From NCBI GenBank assembly GCA_023475025.1, contig JAMCWB010000052.1, forward strand, positions 1 through 45,847: DNA of 45,847 nt, in the 5' to 3' direction. Shown here in pieces: positions 16,796-25,133 of this stretch. Made by a program: the position numbers and the translations under genes. The notes below the pieces were generated by a model. It was not told the origin of the DNA, did not search any database, and saw only the letters and a program-made list of their open reading frames with translations. How positions within the stretch are numbered: position 1 is the first letter of the stretch; each line of letters begins with the position of its first letter. The stretch comes from Gammaproteobacteria bacterium (GTDB lineage: Bacteria; Pseudomonadota; Gammaproteobacteria; Pseudomonadales; Pseudomonadaceae).

Positions 16796-17956
16796 GCCTT
16801 GCGCACGCTGCTGCAGAATCTCGACCGCCGGCAGCACCTTGCCCTCGACAAACTCGAGGAAGGCGCCGCCGCCAGTGGAAATGTAAGAAATCTGCTTGGC
16901 CACAGCGTACTTGTCGATAGCCGCCAGGGTATCGCCACCACCGGCAATCGAGAAACCGTCGCTGGCCGCGATCGCCTTGGCCAGGGCCTCGGTACCACCG
17001 CCAAACTGATCAAACTCGAACACCCCGACCGGACCATTCCACAGGATAGTCCCGGACGCCTTGAGCATCTCGGCAAACTGCCGGGCGGTCTGCGGCCCGA
17101 TATCCAGAATCATGTCATCCTCGGCCACATCGGCAATTGCCTTCACCGTTGCTTCGGCATCCTCGGCAAAGGCCTTGGCCACCACCACATCCACCGGCAA
17201 GGGCACACTCACCTTGGCCGCAATCGCCTTGGCGGTGTCCAGCAAGTCCGCCTCATGCAGCGACTTGCCCACCGGATAACCGGCCGCCGCCAGGAAGGTA
17301 TTGGCAATCCCGCCACCGACGATCAACTGATCACACTTCTCCGCCAGCGCATTCAGCACATCCAGCTTGGTCGACACCTTCGAGCCCGCCACAATCGCCA
17401 GCATCGGCCGCGCCGGCTTGTCCAGCGCCTTGGCCAGTGCCTCCAGCTCAGCGGCCAGCAGTGGGCCGGCACAGGCCACTTTGGCAAACTTCGCCACCCC
17501 ATGGGTCGAACCCTGGGCACGATGGGCAGTACCAAAGGCATCCATCACAAACACATCACAGAGCGCCGCATACTGCTGCGCCAGCTCATCAGTATTCTTC
17601 TTCTCGCCCTTGTTGAAGCGCACATTTTCCAACAGCACCAACTCACCCGGCTGCACCTCGACCCCATCGAGGTAATCACGCACCAAGGGCACTTCCCGCC
17701 CCAGCGCCTCGCTCAGGTAGGCAGCAACCGGTGCCAGACTGTTTTCCTCACTGAACACGCCCTCTTCCGGACGCCCCAGGTGCGAACACACCATCACCGC
17801 CGCGCCCTTCTCCAGCGCCAGCTTGATGGTCGGCAAAGACGCGATAATGCGTGCATCACTGGCTACCTTGCCATTCTTGACCGGCACGTTCAGATCTTCA
17901 CGAATCAGCACCCGCTGGCCCTTGAGGTCCAGCTCCTGCATGGTCAGTACGCTCAT
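16793..17956 (-). CDS. pgk: Phosphoglycerate kinase
   Basis: A protein of 387 residues that moves phosphate between 1,3-bisphosphoglycerate and ADP. Seen: the N-terminal substrate site [50 protein letters not shown] segment ([13 protein letters not shown]), the nucleotide site [12 protein letters not shown] and the C-terminal [12 protein letters not shown] ... [10 protein letters not shown]. Full length. AAGGAG lies a few bases before the ATG. It sits between epd and fba, the usual Pseudomonas order; a 363-bp gap with two hairpin elements separates it from epd. Confidence 0.98.
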   Translation of the reverse strand: MSVLTMQELDLKGQRVLIREDLNVPVKNGKVASDARIIASLPTIKLALEKGAAVMVCSHLGRPEEGVFSEENSLAPVAAYLSEALGREVPLVRDYLDGVEVQPGELVLLENVRFNKGEKKNTDELAQQYAALCDVFVMDAFGTAHRAQGSTHGVAKFAKVACAGPLLAAELEALAKALDKPARPMLAIVAGSKVSTKLDVLNALAEKCDQLIVGGGIANTFLAAAGYPVGKSLHEADLLDTAKAIAAKVSVPLPVDVVVAKAFAEDAEATVKAIADVAEDDMILDIGPQTARQFAEMLKASGTILWNGPVGVFEFDQFGGGTEALAKAIAASDGFSIAGGGDTLAAIDKYAVAKQISYISTGGGAFLEFVEGKVLPAVEILQQRAQG

Positions 17957-18021
17957 TTCTGGCTCCTTGGTTAAATCAAAACATCAAATTTCAGCGATAA
18001 ACAAACGGCACACTCTACGTC

Positions 18022-18132
18022 GGCGCTATTGCCAGTGCCCTGTTGTGGACCGTCGATAGCCTGGACGGCTATCGTCGTGCGCCCATGGATGGGTTCACAG
18101 CGTGTCCACAACAGGGCACTGGCAATGGCGCC
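18022..18132 (+). repeat. Three-way-junction hairpin element A
   Basis: Outer arms 18022-18050 and 18104-18132 are complementary over 29 bp with one mismatch (arm begins GGCGCTATTGCC). They enclose a 53-bp core (18051-18103). The core has two inner hairpins: CGATAGCC / GGCTATCG with loop TGGAC (18054-18074), and CCCA-TGGA-TGGG (18082-18093). The core is shared without gaps with elements B and C, while the arms are not. It lies in the pgk-epd gap (17957-18319), which holds no gene. Confidence 0.9.
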
Positions 18133-18165
18133 TTGCAGCGACAAGCCCGCTCCGACAGTGTGCAA

Positions 18166-18274
18166 GCCTGCTTGTCGATGACCTGCTCTGGACACGCTGC
18201 AAGTACATCCCTGTAAGCTCCTCGATAGCCATCCAGGCTATCGACGGTCCAGAGCAGGTCATCGCCAAGCAGGC
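18166..18274 (-). repeat. Three-way-junction hairpin element B
   Basis: Arms 18166-18193 and 18247-18274 pair over 28 bp with one mismatch (arm begins GCCTGCTTG). The 53-bp core (18194-18246) is in the opposite orientation to element A. Inner hairpin 1 is CGATAGCC / GGCTATCG with loop TGGAT. Inner hairpin 2 is TACA-GGGA-TGTA, where A and C have CCCA/TGGG, a compensatory change in two pairs. Elements A and B lie 33 bp apart, core orientations facing each other. The remainder of the gap, 18275-18319, shows nothing. Confidence 0.9.
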
Positions 18275-18319
18275 GCTATACCCTGTGCATGCTGAACAAA
18301 ACCACAACTGACGGCATAT

Positions 18320-19369
18320 TCAAACGCACCGCCGCAACCAGTACCCCGCCACATCCAGCATCCGATTGGCAAAGCCCCACTCATTATCAAACCACACCAG
18401 CAGATTCACCATGCGCGGTCCCGACACCCGCGTCTGACTACCATCCACAATCGCCGAATGCGGATCATGGTTAAAATCACAGCTCGCATGGGGCAGCTCG
18501 GTATAATCCAACAAACCCACCAAAGGCCCCTCAGCCGCAGCCTTGAGCAACGCATTTACCTCATCGGCCGTCGTATCACGCGACACCTGCAAAGTAATAT
18601 CCAGCGCCGAGACATTTACCGTCGGCACCCGGATCGCCTTCGCCTGAATACGCCCAGCCAGCTCCGGCAACAAACGCTCAATACCCCGCGCCAAACCCGT
18701 CGAGACCGGAATTACCGACTGAAACGCCGAGCGCGTGCGGCGCAAATCCTCATGATGGTAAGCATCAATCACCGGCTGATCGTTCATCGCCGAGTGAATG
18801 GTCGTAATCGACACATACTCCAGCCCGATCTGCTCGTTCAGCAATTTCAGCAAGGGTACCCCGCAATTGGTGGTACAGGACGCATTCGACACCAGCCGCT
18901 GCGACGCCCCCAATTGCTGATGATTCACCCCGAAAACCACAGTCGTATCCACCGCTGCCTCAGAGGCCATTGGCTGCGAAAACAGCACCCGCGGCACACC
19001 CGCATGGGTAAAGCGCAGCGCCTGTTCCCGCGTGGTGTACTGCCCCGAACACTCCAGCACCAGATCGACATCCAACGCCGACCAATCCACACCCTCAGGG
19101 TCCGGCGTGCGCAACACCTGCACGCAATCACCATTGATATGCAGACAATCACCATCCACGCTCACCACCCCGGGAAAGCGCCCATGGGTCGAATCAAAAC
19201 GGGTCAGGTACTCGATGCTGGCCTGATCAGCCAGATCATTCAACGCCACCACCTGCAACCCCTCGCTGCCACGCTCATAGAGCGCACGCAGCACACAGCG
19301 CCCGATACGACCATAGCCGTTCAGCGCGATACGAAAGGGGGGGCGGGAGGTTGGGGCCATGGTCACCAT
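18320..19369 (-). CDS. epd: Erythrose-4-phosphate dehydrogenase (GapB type)
   Basis: About 349 residues. NAD-binding N-terminus FRIALNGYGRIGRCVLRALYE, catalytic SNASCTTNC, and the closing NLLVWFDNEWGFANRML of the glyceraldehyde-3-phosphate dehydrogenase family. HSAMNDQPVIDAYH after the catalytic cysteine and the place between tkt and pgk point to the Epd branch, which oxidises erythrose 4-phosphate to 4-phosphoerythronate for pyridoxal phosphate synthesis. In pseudomonads the gene has this name and place. Some Epd/GapB proteins also act as gluconeogenic GAPDH, so the assay, not the sequence, must decide. The ATG at 19369 or 19360 could be used. Confidence 0.85.
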   Translation of the reverse strand: MVTMAPTSRPPFRIALNGYGRIGRCVLRALYERGSEGLQVVALNDLADQASIEYLTRFDSTHGRFPGVVSVDGDCLHINGDCVQVLRTPDPEGVDWSALDVDLVLECSGQYTTREQALRFTHAGVPRVLFSQPMASEAAVDTTVVFGVNHQQLGASQRLVSNASCTTNCGVPLLKLLNEQIGLEYVSITTIHSAMNDQPVIDAYHHEDLRRTRSAFQSVIPVSTGLARGIERLLPELAGRIQAKAIRVPTVNVSALDITLQVSRDTTADEVNALLKAAAEGPLVGLLDYTELPHASCDFNHDPHSAIVDGSQTRVSGPRMVNLLVWFDNEWGFANRMLDVAGYWLRRCV

Positions 19370-19418
19370 CGGGTAGCAGGGGTTGATCGGTTGTCGGGCT
19401 CGAGGCTAAGGCCTCGGG

Positions 19419-19583
19419 GCTGGAAGCTGAAAGCTGAAAGCTGAAACGGTGAGATTGGTTTTTTTATCCAGGCAGTGCAATATCTGACCTGTGCACGCTC
19501 CAACCAACCACACTCAACTCAACCTTCCAGCCCTACAGCCTTCAGCCTTCAGCCTTCAACGGGTTTCAGCCCTCCAGCCGGCT
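19419..19583. repeat. Heptamer inverted-array element 2 (tkt-epd gap)
   Basis: The left arm is GCTGGAA plus three GCTGAAA copies (19419-19446). The right arm (19522-19583) is a longer, degenerate run of the complement (CCTTCCAGCC, then CAGCCTTCAGCCTTCAGCC). It reaches the tkt stop codon: on the minus strand TGA is followed at once by AGCCGGCTGGA. The interior of about 75 bp is unrelated to that of the other elements. Confidence 0.8.
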
Positions 19584-21584
19584 TCAGTCCTCCAACAGCT
19601 CTTCCGCTGCGGCCAGGACATTATCCACGGTGAAGCCGAACTCTTCGAACAGCGCGGCTGCCGGGGCGGATTCGCCGAAGGTCTGCATGCCGATGATGCG
19701 ACCGTCGAGGCCGACGTATTTGTACCAGAAGTCGGTATGCGCCGCTTCGATGGCGATTCGCGCACCGACTTCCAGCGGTAGTACCGACTGCTTGTAGGCC
19801 GCGTCCTGCTGATCGAACACGCTGGTAGACGGCATGGATACTACGCGCACCTGACGACCTGCCGCGCTCAGTTTTTCAGCGGCTGCCATCGCCAGGCCCA
19901 CTTCCGAGCCGGTCGCGATCAGAATCAGCTCCGGCTCACCGGCGCAATCCTTGAGTACATAGCCACCGCGAGCGATATCCGCCAGCTGCTGGCCATCACG
20001 ACTCTGGTGCGGCAGGTTCTGCCGCGAGAACACCAGCGCACTGGGGCCATCGGCACGTTCAATGGCATATTTCCAGGCGACCGCGGACTCGACCGCATCC
20101 GCCGGACGCCAGGTATCCAGATTCGGTGTACCCCGCAGGCTGGCCAGCTGCTCGATCGGCTGGTGAGTCGGGCCATCTTCGCCCAGGCCGATGGAGTCAT
20201 GGGTAAACACATAGAGTACGCGCTGCTTCATCAGCGCCGACATGCGAACCGCATTACGCGCGTATTCCATAAAGATCAGGAAGGTCGCACCGTAGGGAAT
20301 GAAGCCACCATGCAGGGCAATACCGTTCATGATCGCGCTCATACCAAACTCGCGCACGCCATAGAACAGGTAATTACCGCTGGCATCGTCAGCGCTGACG
20401 CCCTTGCAGTCCTGCCACAGGGTCAGGTTGGAGCCGGCCAGATCAGCCGAGCCGCCGAGCAGCTCAGGCAATAGCGGGCCATAGGCATTCAGGCTGTTCT
20501 GGCTGGCCTTGCGGCTGGCAATGGTCTCGCCCTTTTCCGCTACCGCAGCCACATAGGCTGCTGACTTTTCGGCAAAGTCCGCCGGCAACTCACCGGCCAG
20601 GCGACGCTGCAGCTCGTCTGCCAGCTGCGGATAGGCAGCGGCGTAGGCAGCGAAGCGCTCATTCCAGTCGGCTTCCGCAGCCGCACCCGCCTCGCGGGCA
20701 TCCCATTCCGCCTTGATCTCGGCGGGAATCTCGAACGGACCGTGCGACCAGTTCAGCGCCACGCGGGTTGCTGCAATCTCCTCATCACCCAGCGGCGCGC
20801 CGTGGCATTCTTCCTTGCCCTGCTTGTTCGGCGAACCAAAGCCGATCACTGTCTTGCAACAGATCAGCGTCGGCTGACTGGTGTTCTTGCGTGCCGTTTC
20901 GATCGCCGTCTTGATCTCTTCGGCATCATGACCATCAACATTACGGATAACCTGCCAGCCATAGGCTTCAAAGCGCTGCGGCGTGTCATCGGTAAACCAG
21001 CCGTCCACCTCACCATCGATGGAAATGCCGTTGTCATCATAAAAGCCGATCAGCTTGCCCAGCCCCAGCGTACCGGCCAGCGAGCAGACTTCGTGGGAGA
21101 TACCTTCCATCAGGCAGCCGTCACCCATAAAGGTATAGGTGTAATGGTCAACCACCTTGTGCTGGTCGCGGTTGAACTGCGCGGCCAGTACCTTTTCGGC
21201 AATCGCCATGCCTACCGCGTTGGCCAGACCCTGACCCAGCGGGCCGGTAGTGGTTTCCACACCCGGGGCGTAACCATATTCCGGGTGACCGGGTGTCTTG
21301 CTGTGCAGCTGGCGGAAATTCTGCAAATCCTCGATCGACAGCTCATAACCGGTCAGGTGCAGCAAGGAGTAGATCAGCATCGAACCGTGACCGTTGGACA
21401 GCACAAAGCGGTCACGGTCAACAAACTGCGGATTGGCCGGATTGTGCTTCAGGTAGTCACGCCAGAGCACTTCGGCGATATCCGCCATACCCATGGGCGC
21501 GCCGGGATGGCCGCTCTTGGCTTTCTGCACGGCATCCATGCTGAGAGCACGAATGGCATTGGCGCGGTCACGACGGCTGGGCAT
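19584..21584 (-). CDS. tkt: Transketolase
   Basis: About 666 residues, normal length. It is thiamine-diphosphate dependent and moves two-carbon units between sugar phosphates in the non-oxidative pentose phosphate pathway. Seen: [20 protein letters not shown] near the N-terminus, the diphosphate/metal site [18 protein letters not shown] ... NGISIDG, the second-domain [17 protein letters not shown] and the C-terminal [20 protein letters not shown]. The frame opens at 21677, but the ATG at 21584 has AGGAG six bases away. It is the first gene of the tkt-epd-pgk-fba run and supplies the erythrose 4-phosphate used by epd. Divergent from the metK operon. Confidence 0.97.
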   Translation of the reverse strand: MPSRRDRANAIRALSMDAVQKAKSGHPGAPMGMADIAEVLWRDYLKHNPANPQFVDRDRFVLSNGHGSMLIYSLLHLTGYELSIEDLQNFRQLHSKTPGHPEYGYAPGVETTTGPLGQGLANAVGMAIAEKVLAAQFNRDQHKVVDHYTYTFMGDGCLMEGISHEVCSLAGTLGLGKLIGFYDDNGISIDGEVDGWFTDDTPQRFEAYGWQVIRNVDGHDAEEIKTAIETARKNTSQPTLICCKTVIGFGSPNKQGKEECHGAPLGDEEIAATRVALNWSHGPFEIPAEIKAEWDAREAGAAAEADWNERFAAYAAAYPQLADELQRRLAGELPADFAEKSAAYVAAVAEKGETIASRKASQNSLNAYGPLLPELLGGSADLAGSNLTLWQDCKGVSADDASGNYLFYGVREFGMSAIMNGIALHGGFIPYGATFLIFMEYARNAVRMSALMKQRVLYVFTHDSIGLGEDGPTHQPIEQLASLRGTPNLDTWRPADAVESAVAWKYAIERADGPSALVFSRQNLPHQSRDGQQLADIARGGYVLKDCAGEPELILIATGSEVGLAMAAAEKLSAAGRQVRVVSMPSTSVFDQQDAAYKQSVLPLEVGARIAIEAAHTDFWYKYVGLDGRIIGMQTFGESAPAAALFEEFGFTVDNVLAAAEELLED

Positions 21585-21740
21585 GAGTAACTCCTGTGAT
21601 TGACTGGCAAATCGATGCACTGGGCATCCTGGGCTTGCAAAGCCCGGCATTTTCGCGCAAATGGCCGCGCCGGGCAATGAAAACCCCCGTCAGCCGGGAA
21701 AGCCCGATGCTTGCGCTGACGAAAGGCAACACGCAGACAT

Positions 21741-21768
21741 ACCTATATCAAAAAACTTTGATATAGGT
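21741..21768. promoter_or_regulatory. Palindromic operator upstream of the ArsR-metK operon
   Basis: A perfect 12-bp inverted repeat, ACCTATATCAAA and TTTGATATAGGT, with a four-base spacer. It lies 38 bp before the ATG of the ArsR-type gene, in the divergent gap with tkt. AT-rich palindromes of this form are typical ArsR-family operators. I infer self-regulation by the adjacent protein, possibly responding to S-adenosylhomocysteine. I saw no second copy at ahcY or metF. Confidence 0.75.
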
Positions 21769-21805
21769 ATTGCGCCATCGCCAACCCAGCTCTACACTGC
21801 GCAGC

Positions 21806-22822
21806 ATGAATACAGTCGCCCAACTTGCACCTTTACCAGGTGCTGCCACCGACAACCTGGCTGCCTTGTGCAAGGCAGCGGGCGACACCCTGCGCCTGGA
21901 TATTCTGCGGGTGCTGCGTAACGACTCCTTTGGCGTGCTCGAACTGGCCCAGATTTTCAACATGCGGCAGTCCGGCATGAGCCACCACCTCAAGGTACTG
22001 GCCAAAGCTGGCCTGGTCGTTACCCGTCGTGAAGGCAATTCAATCTTTTACCGGCGCAGCTTGCCGGCCGGCGACAGTCACTGGCGCGGCGTGCATGAGC
22101 AACTGCTCGCCGACCTCGACGCCCTGGCGCTGGATGCCGAGCTGGCCGAAGGTATCCGCCAACTGCACCGCCAGCGCAGTGCACTGTCCGAACAGTTTTT
22201 CGCCCGCTTCAGCGATGGACCACCCGCTCAGGACGACCTGCTCGCGCACATCAGTCACTATCGCGATGCCCTTTTGGTATTGCTTGATAGCCTGCAACTG
22301 CCGGCACACAGTCTGGCGATTGAAATCGGCCCGGGCGAGGGTGACTTTCTGCCCGACCTGGCCGAGCGCTTTCAGCAGGTAATTGCGCTGGACAATGCAC
22401 CGGCGATGCTCGAGCGGGCACGACAACAGTGCGACAGGCTGCAGCTCGATAATGTCGACTGCCTGCTGGCCGATGCACTGCAAGACCAGCAGCTGCCAGC
22501 AGCAGACTGCCTGATCAGCAATATGGTGCTGCACCACATGCCAGCACCGGCAGATGCCCTGCAACAGCTGGCTGCCTACCTGAAACCCGGCGGCCGTCTG
22601 GTACTGACCGAGCTCTGTCGCCACGATCAAAGCTGGGTCCGTGATGCCTGCGGCGATCTCTGGCTCGGCTTCGACCAGGCTGATCTGACCTGGTGGGCCG
22701 CACAGGCCGGACTGGGTAGTGATGCCAGCCAGTACATTGGCCTGCGCAACGGCTTTCAGTTACAGATACACGCTTTCAGCAAACCCGCTTACAACCTTGG
22801 CGCAACAGGAACTACAGCATGA
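21806..22822 (+). CDS. ArsR-family regulator fused to SAM-dependent methyltransferase
   Basis: About 338 residues. Residues 10-95 form a winged helix of the ArsR type ([25 protein letters not shown], then [20 protein letters not shown]). From about 150 the chain is a class I methyltransferase: [20 protein letters not shown] (SAM-binding glycine motif), [31 protein letters not shown] and [19 protein letters not shown]. The typical ArsR metal-binding cysteine pair is not evident, which fits a sensor of SAM or SAH rather than a metal. Its stop overlaps the metK start by four bases (ATGA), so it is a bicistronic unit. I infer a SahR-like regulator of methionine-cycle genes; the methyltransferase part may only bind the ligand. 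No strong ribosome site is seen before the ATG. Confidence 0.85.
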   Translation: MNTVAQLAPLPGAATDNLAALCKAAGDTLRLDILRVLRNDSFGVLELAQIFNMRQSGMSHHLKVLAKAGLVVTRREGNSIFYRRSLPAGDSHWRGVHEQLLADLDALALDAELAEGIRQLHRQRSALSEQFFARFSDGPPAQDDLLAHISHYRDALLVLLDSLQLPAHSLAIEIGPGEGDFLPDLAERFQQVIALDNAPAMLERARQQCDRLQLDNVDCLLADALQDQQLPAADCLISNMVLHHMPAPADALQQLAAYLKPGGRLVLTELCRHDQSWVRDACGDLWLGFDQADLTWWAAQAGLGSDASQYIGLRNGFQLQIHAFSKPAYNLGATGTTA

Positions 22823-24003
22823 GCGATTACTCGATTTTCACCTCGGAATCGGTTTCCGAGGGTCATCCGGACAAACTGGCAGATCAGATTTCAGATGCCG
22901 TACTGGATGCCATTCTCAGCGAAGACAAATTCGCCCGCGTAGCCTGTGAAACCATGGTGAAAACCGGTGTCGCCATCGTCGGCGGTGAAATCACCACCAG
23001 CGCCTGGGTCGACCTGGAAGACCTGGTACGCGGCGTGATCTGCGATATCGGCTATACCTCCTCCGAGGTCGGTTACGACGGTGCCACCTGCGGCGTGATC
23101 AACATCATCGGCAAGCAATCGCCGGATATCGCCCAGGGCGTCGATCGGCAGAAGCCGGAAGATCAGGGCGCTGGCGACCAGGGCCTGATGTTCGGCTATG
23201 CCAGCAACGAAACCGATGTACTGATGCCAGCACCGATCACCTTCGCCCACCGCCTGGTCGAACGCCAGGCAGAAACCCGTCGCGATGGCACCCTGAGCTG
23301 GCTGCGTCCGGACGCCAAATCGCAGGTCACCTGCCGCTACGAGAATGGCATAGTCACCGGTATCGACGCCATCGTACTCTCGACCCAGCACAACCCTGAG
23401 ATCAGCCAGGCCGACCTGCGCGAAGCAGTGATGGAAGAAATCGTCAAACAGGTGATTCCGGCCGAACTGCTGCACGCCGACACCCAGTTCCATATCAACC
23501 CGACCGGCAAGTTCGTTATCGGCGGCCCCGTGGGTGACTGCGGCCTGACCGGCCGCAAGATCATCGTCGACACCTACGGCGGCATGGCCCGCCACGGCGG
23601 CGGCGCCTTCTCCGGCAAGGACCCGTCCAAGGTCGACCGCAGCGCCGCCTACGCCGGCCGCTATGTCGCCAAGAACATCGTTGCTGCCGGCCTGGCCGAC
23701 AAGTGCGAGATTCAGGTCTCTTATGCTATTGGCGTCGCTCAGCCGACTTCAGTCTCCATCAACACCTTCGGCACCGGCAAATTGAGCGATGAAAAAATCA
23801 TCCAGCTGGTGCGCCAGCACTTCGACCTGCGGCCCTATGCGATCACCCGCATGCTCGACCTGCTGCACCCGATGTACAAGGCCACCGCAGCCTACGGTCA
23901 CTTTGGCCGTAACCCCTACGAGATGACGGTCAAGGGCGATACCTTTACCGCCTTCCCGTGGGAAAAGACGGACAAGGCCGAAGCGCTCAAGGCTGATGCT
24001 TGA
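22819..24003 (+). CDS. metK: S-adenosylmethionine synthase
   Basis: A protein of 394 residues. It joins methionine and ATP to make S-adenosylmethionine in the cytoplasm. Seen: [20 protein letters not shown] at the N-terminus, [17 protein letters not shown] (adenine/methionine loop), [20 protein letters not shown] (phosphate loop) and the C-terminal [10 protein letters not shown]. Full length. Its start codon overlaps the stop of the ArsR-methyltransferase gene, so expression is tied to that regulator. A single-armed heptamer array begins a few bases after its stop. Confidence 0.99.
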   Translation: MSDYSIFTSESVSEGHPDKLADQISDAVLDAILSEDKFARVACETMVKTGVAIVGGEITTSAWVDLEDLVRGVICDIGYTSSEVGYDGATCGVINIIGKQSPDIAQGVDRQKPEDQGAGDQGLMFGYASNETDVLMPAPITFAHRLVERQAETRRDGTLSWLRPDAKSQVTCRYENGIVTGIDAIVLSTQHNPEISQADLREAVMEEIVKQVIPAELLHADTQFHINPTGKFVIGGPVGDCGLTGRKIIVDTYGGMARHGGGAFSGKDPSKVDRSAAYAGRYVAKNIVAAGLADKCEIQVSYAIGVAQPTSVSINTFGTGKLSDEKIIQLVRQHFDLRPYAITRMLDLLHPMYKATAAYGHFGRNPYEMTVKGDTFTAFPWEKTDKAEALKADA

Positions 24004-24007
24004 AGGG

Positions 24008-24049
24008 AAAAGACGCTGAAGGCTGGAAGCTGGAAGCTGGAAGCTGGAA
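24008..24049. repeat. Heptamer array 3, single arm (after metK)
   Basis: AAAAGACGCTGAAG followed by four copies of GCTGGAA, starting four bases after the metK stop. No facing arm is found; a nested palindromic repeat follows within ten bases. It may be a truncated form of the two-armed element. Confidence 0.8.
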
Positions 24050-24056
24050 AATAGTG

Positions 24057-24164
24057 ACATTGCAAGGAGCAGAGGGCGGCCAACCGCCGACGCGGCAATC
24101 CAGACAGACGTGCTGACTGCACCAACGAATGGATTGCCACAGGCCTGGCGGCCTTCGCAATGAC
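24057..24164. repeat. CATTGCGAGGAG-type nested palindrome, copy 1
   Basis: The element starts ACATTGCAAGGAGCAG and ends CCTTCGCAATGAC. Inside are the inverted pair GGCAATCCA ... TGGATTGCC. Compared with copy 2 it carries a small extra hairpin (GGCGG-CCAA-CCGCC). Elements beginning with this kind of motif are scattered in many bacterial genomes. The gap 24004-24307 after metK is filled by this, copy 2 and heptamer array 3; no gene is seen. Confidence 0.85.
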
Positions 24165-24206
24165 GCGAAGTGTGGCGTAAGCAAGGCCGCTGAATAACGC
24201 AACAAC

Positions 24207-24302
24207 GTCATTGCGAGGAGCAGAGCGACGTGGCAATCCAGGCAGGCGTGCTGGCTGCACCAGCGAATGGATTGCCGCAGGCCTACGGCCTTCGCAATGA
24301 CG
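24207..24302. repeat. CATTGCGAGGAG-type nested palindrome, copy 2
   Basis: Starts GTCATTGCGAGGAGCAGAGC and ends CTTCGCAATGACG, with inner GGCAATCCA / TGGATTGCC. Same direction as copy 1, 42 bp after it, and ending five bases before the stop codon of the convergent cytochrome gene. Confidence 0.85.
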
Positions 24303-24307
24303 AGGAC

Positions 24308-24772
24308 TTAGCGGCGGTAGTCGTCGTGGCAGCCGCGGCAGGCTTGCTGGACAGCAGTCAGCGGTGCACGCAGGGCATCGGGATCATCGCCTTGCTCCGC
24401 CGTTACCGCTGCCAGCTCGCTGACGGCATGCTGGTACTGTTCGATGGCGGCAGCAAAACCTGCCGCATCGGACCAGACGCTGGGCCGCGCGGCATTGGGC
24501 TGGCGTGAGTCGCCAGGCTCAGGGAAGTGCTCCCAGGGCACATCGGCCAGTTCGACAAGCCGCTGCACATGAGCGGCGAAGATGTCGGCATCGAAAGCCA
24601 GCCGACCGCGCAGCATGCCATCCAGCGGCTCACTGCTGTTGAGCATGCGGGTAAAGGCAGCCTGGCGCTGCCCCTCCGGAGAATCCGGATCGGCCGACTG
24701 ACTGCCACAGGCAGTCAAGAGGATTGACAGAGAGGTCAATACAAACAGTTTTAAGGGTGAGACGTGTGACAT
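24308..24772 (-). CDS. Cytochrome c'/c556-like lipoprotein
   Basis: About 154 residues. The N-terminus is a lipoprotein signal (FVLTSLSILLTAC-GSQ), so the mature protein is lipid-anchored outside the cytoplasm. The only haem site is CRGCHDD six residues from the end, the C-terminal CxxCH of cytochrome c' four-helix bundles. RQAAFTRM near the mature N-terminus carries a methionine where c556 proteins have the sixth ligand. These haem proteins carry electrons or bind NO. The frame begins at a TTG at 24784, but the ATG at 24772 gives a better signal peptide and spacing. It diverges from ahcY across a 361-bp gap. Confidence 0.85.
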   Translation of the reverse strand: MSHVSPLKLFVLTSLSILLTACGSQSADPDSPEGQRQAAFTRMLNSSEPLDGMLRGRLAFDADIFAAHVQRLVELADVPWEHFPEPGDSRQPNAARPSVWSDAAGFAAAIEQYQHAVSELAAVTAEQGDDPDALRAPLTAVQQACRGCHDDYRR

Positions 24773-24827
24773 GGTTTCATCCAAAAAGATTATTGATGGA
24801 AAGTACGATCAAACGCAGAAGTCTACA

Positions 24828-24936
24828 GCGGTTTTGCCGGCCAGCGGTCGAAGACCGTCGATGCCCCGGACGGGCATCGACGAGCGCCCAGGGATGGGTT
24901 CACAGCGTGTCTTCGACCGCTGGCCGGCAAAACCGC
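24828..24936 (+). repeat. Three-way-junction hairpin element C
   Basis: Arms 24828-24855 and 24909-24936 are perfectly complementary over 28 bp (arm begins GCGGTTTTGCCGG). The 53-bp core (24856-24908) has inner hairpin 1 CGATGCCC / GGGCATCG with loop CGGAC and hairpin 2 CCCA-GGGA-TGGG. Relative to A and B, hairpin 1 differs by paired changes that keep it closed. It lies between the divergent cytochrome gene and ahcY. The stretch 24937-25035 holds a small GC hairpin (TGCGGC-AGCC-GCCGCA) and no gene. Confidence 0.9.
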
Positions 24937-25035
24937 CAACACCGGCAGTCGACTGATCGGACTTTCCATGGCGATGCAAGAATAACCCTTGCACGCCGGT
25001 GCGGCAGCCGCCGCACACAGTTTGCAACACACCCC

Positions 25036-25106
25036 GGCCGAGGGGCGCTGCAGCGACAATCTTGTCGTCAGGCTCGGCGGGCAGTGTTTAAAGAGAACCG
25101 CGCCCA
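25036..25106 (+). ncRNA. SAH riboswitch in the ahcY leader
   Basis: CCGAGGGGCGCTGCAGCGAC, a short stem-loop (GCGACAAT / TTGTCGTC), AGGCTCGG closing helix P1, and a downstream AACCGCGCCCA whose GCGCCC can pair with GGGCGC near the start to form the pseudoknot. Order and bases fit the S-adenosylhomocysteine riboswitch, which in pseudomonads sits before ahcY and turns the gene on when SAH builds up. It ends 27 bp before the start codon. Confidence 0.9.
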
Positions 25107-25133
25107 TTCGCTAACTACGAATGGAGTAATCGC

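Noticed and set aside
18022..18274. Integron attC sites as an explanation for the hairpin elements
   Set aside because: No RYYYAAC/GTTRRRY core sites, no cassette genes between them and no integrase; the core is conserved while the arms are not, opposite to attC sites.
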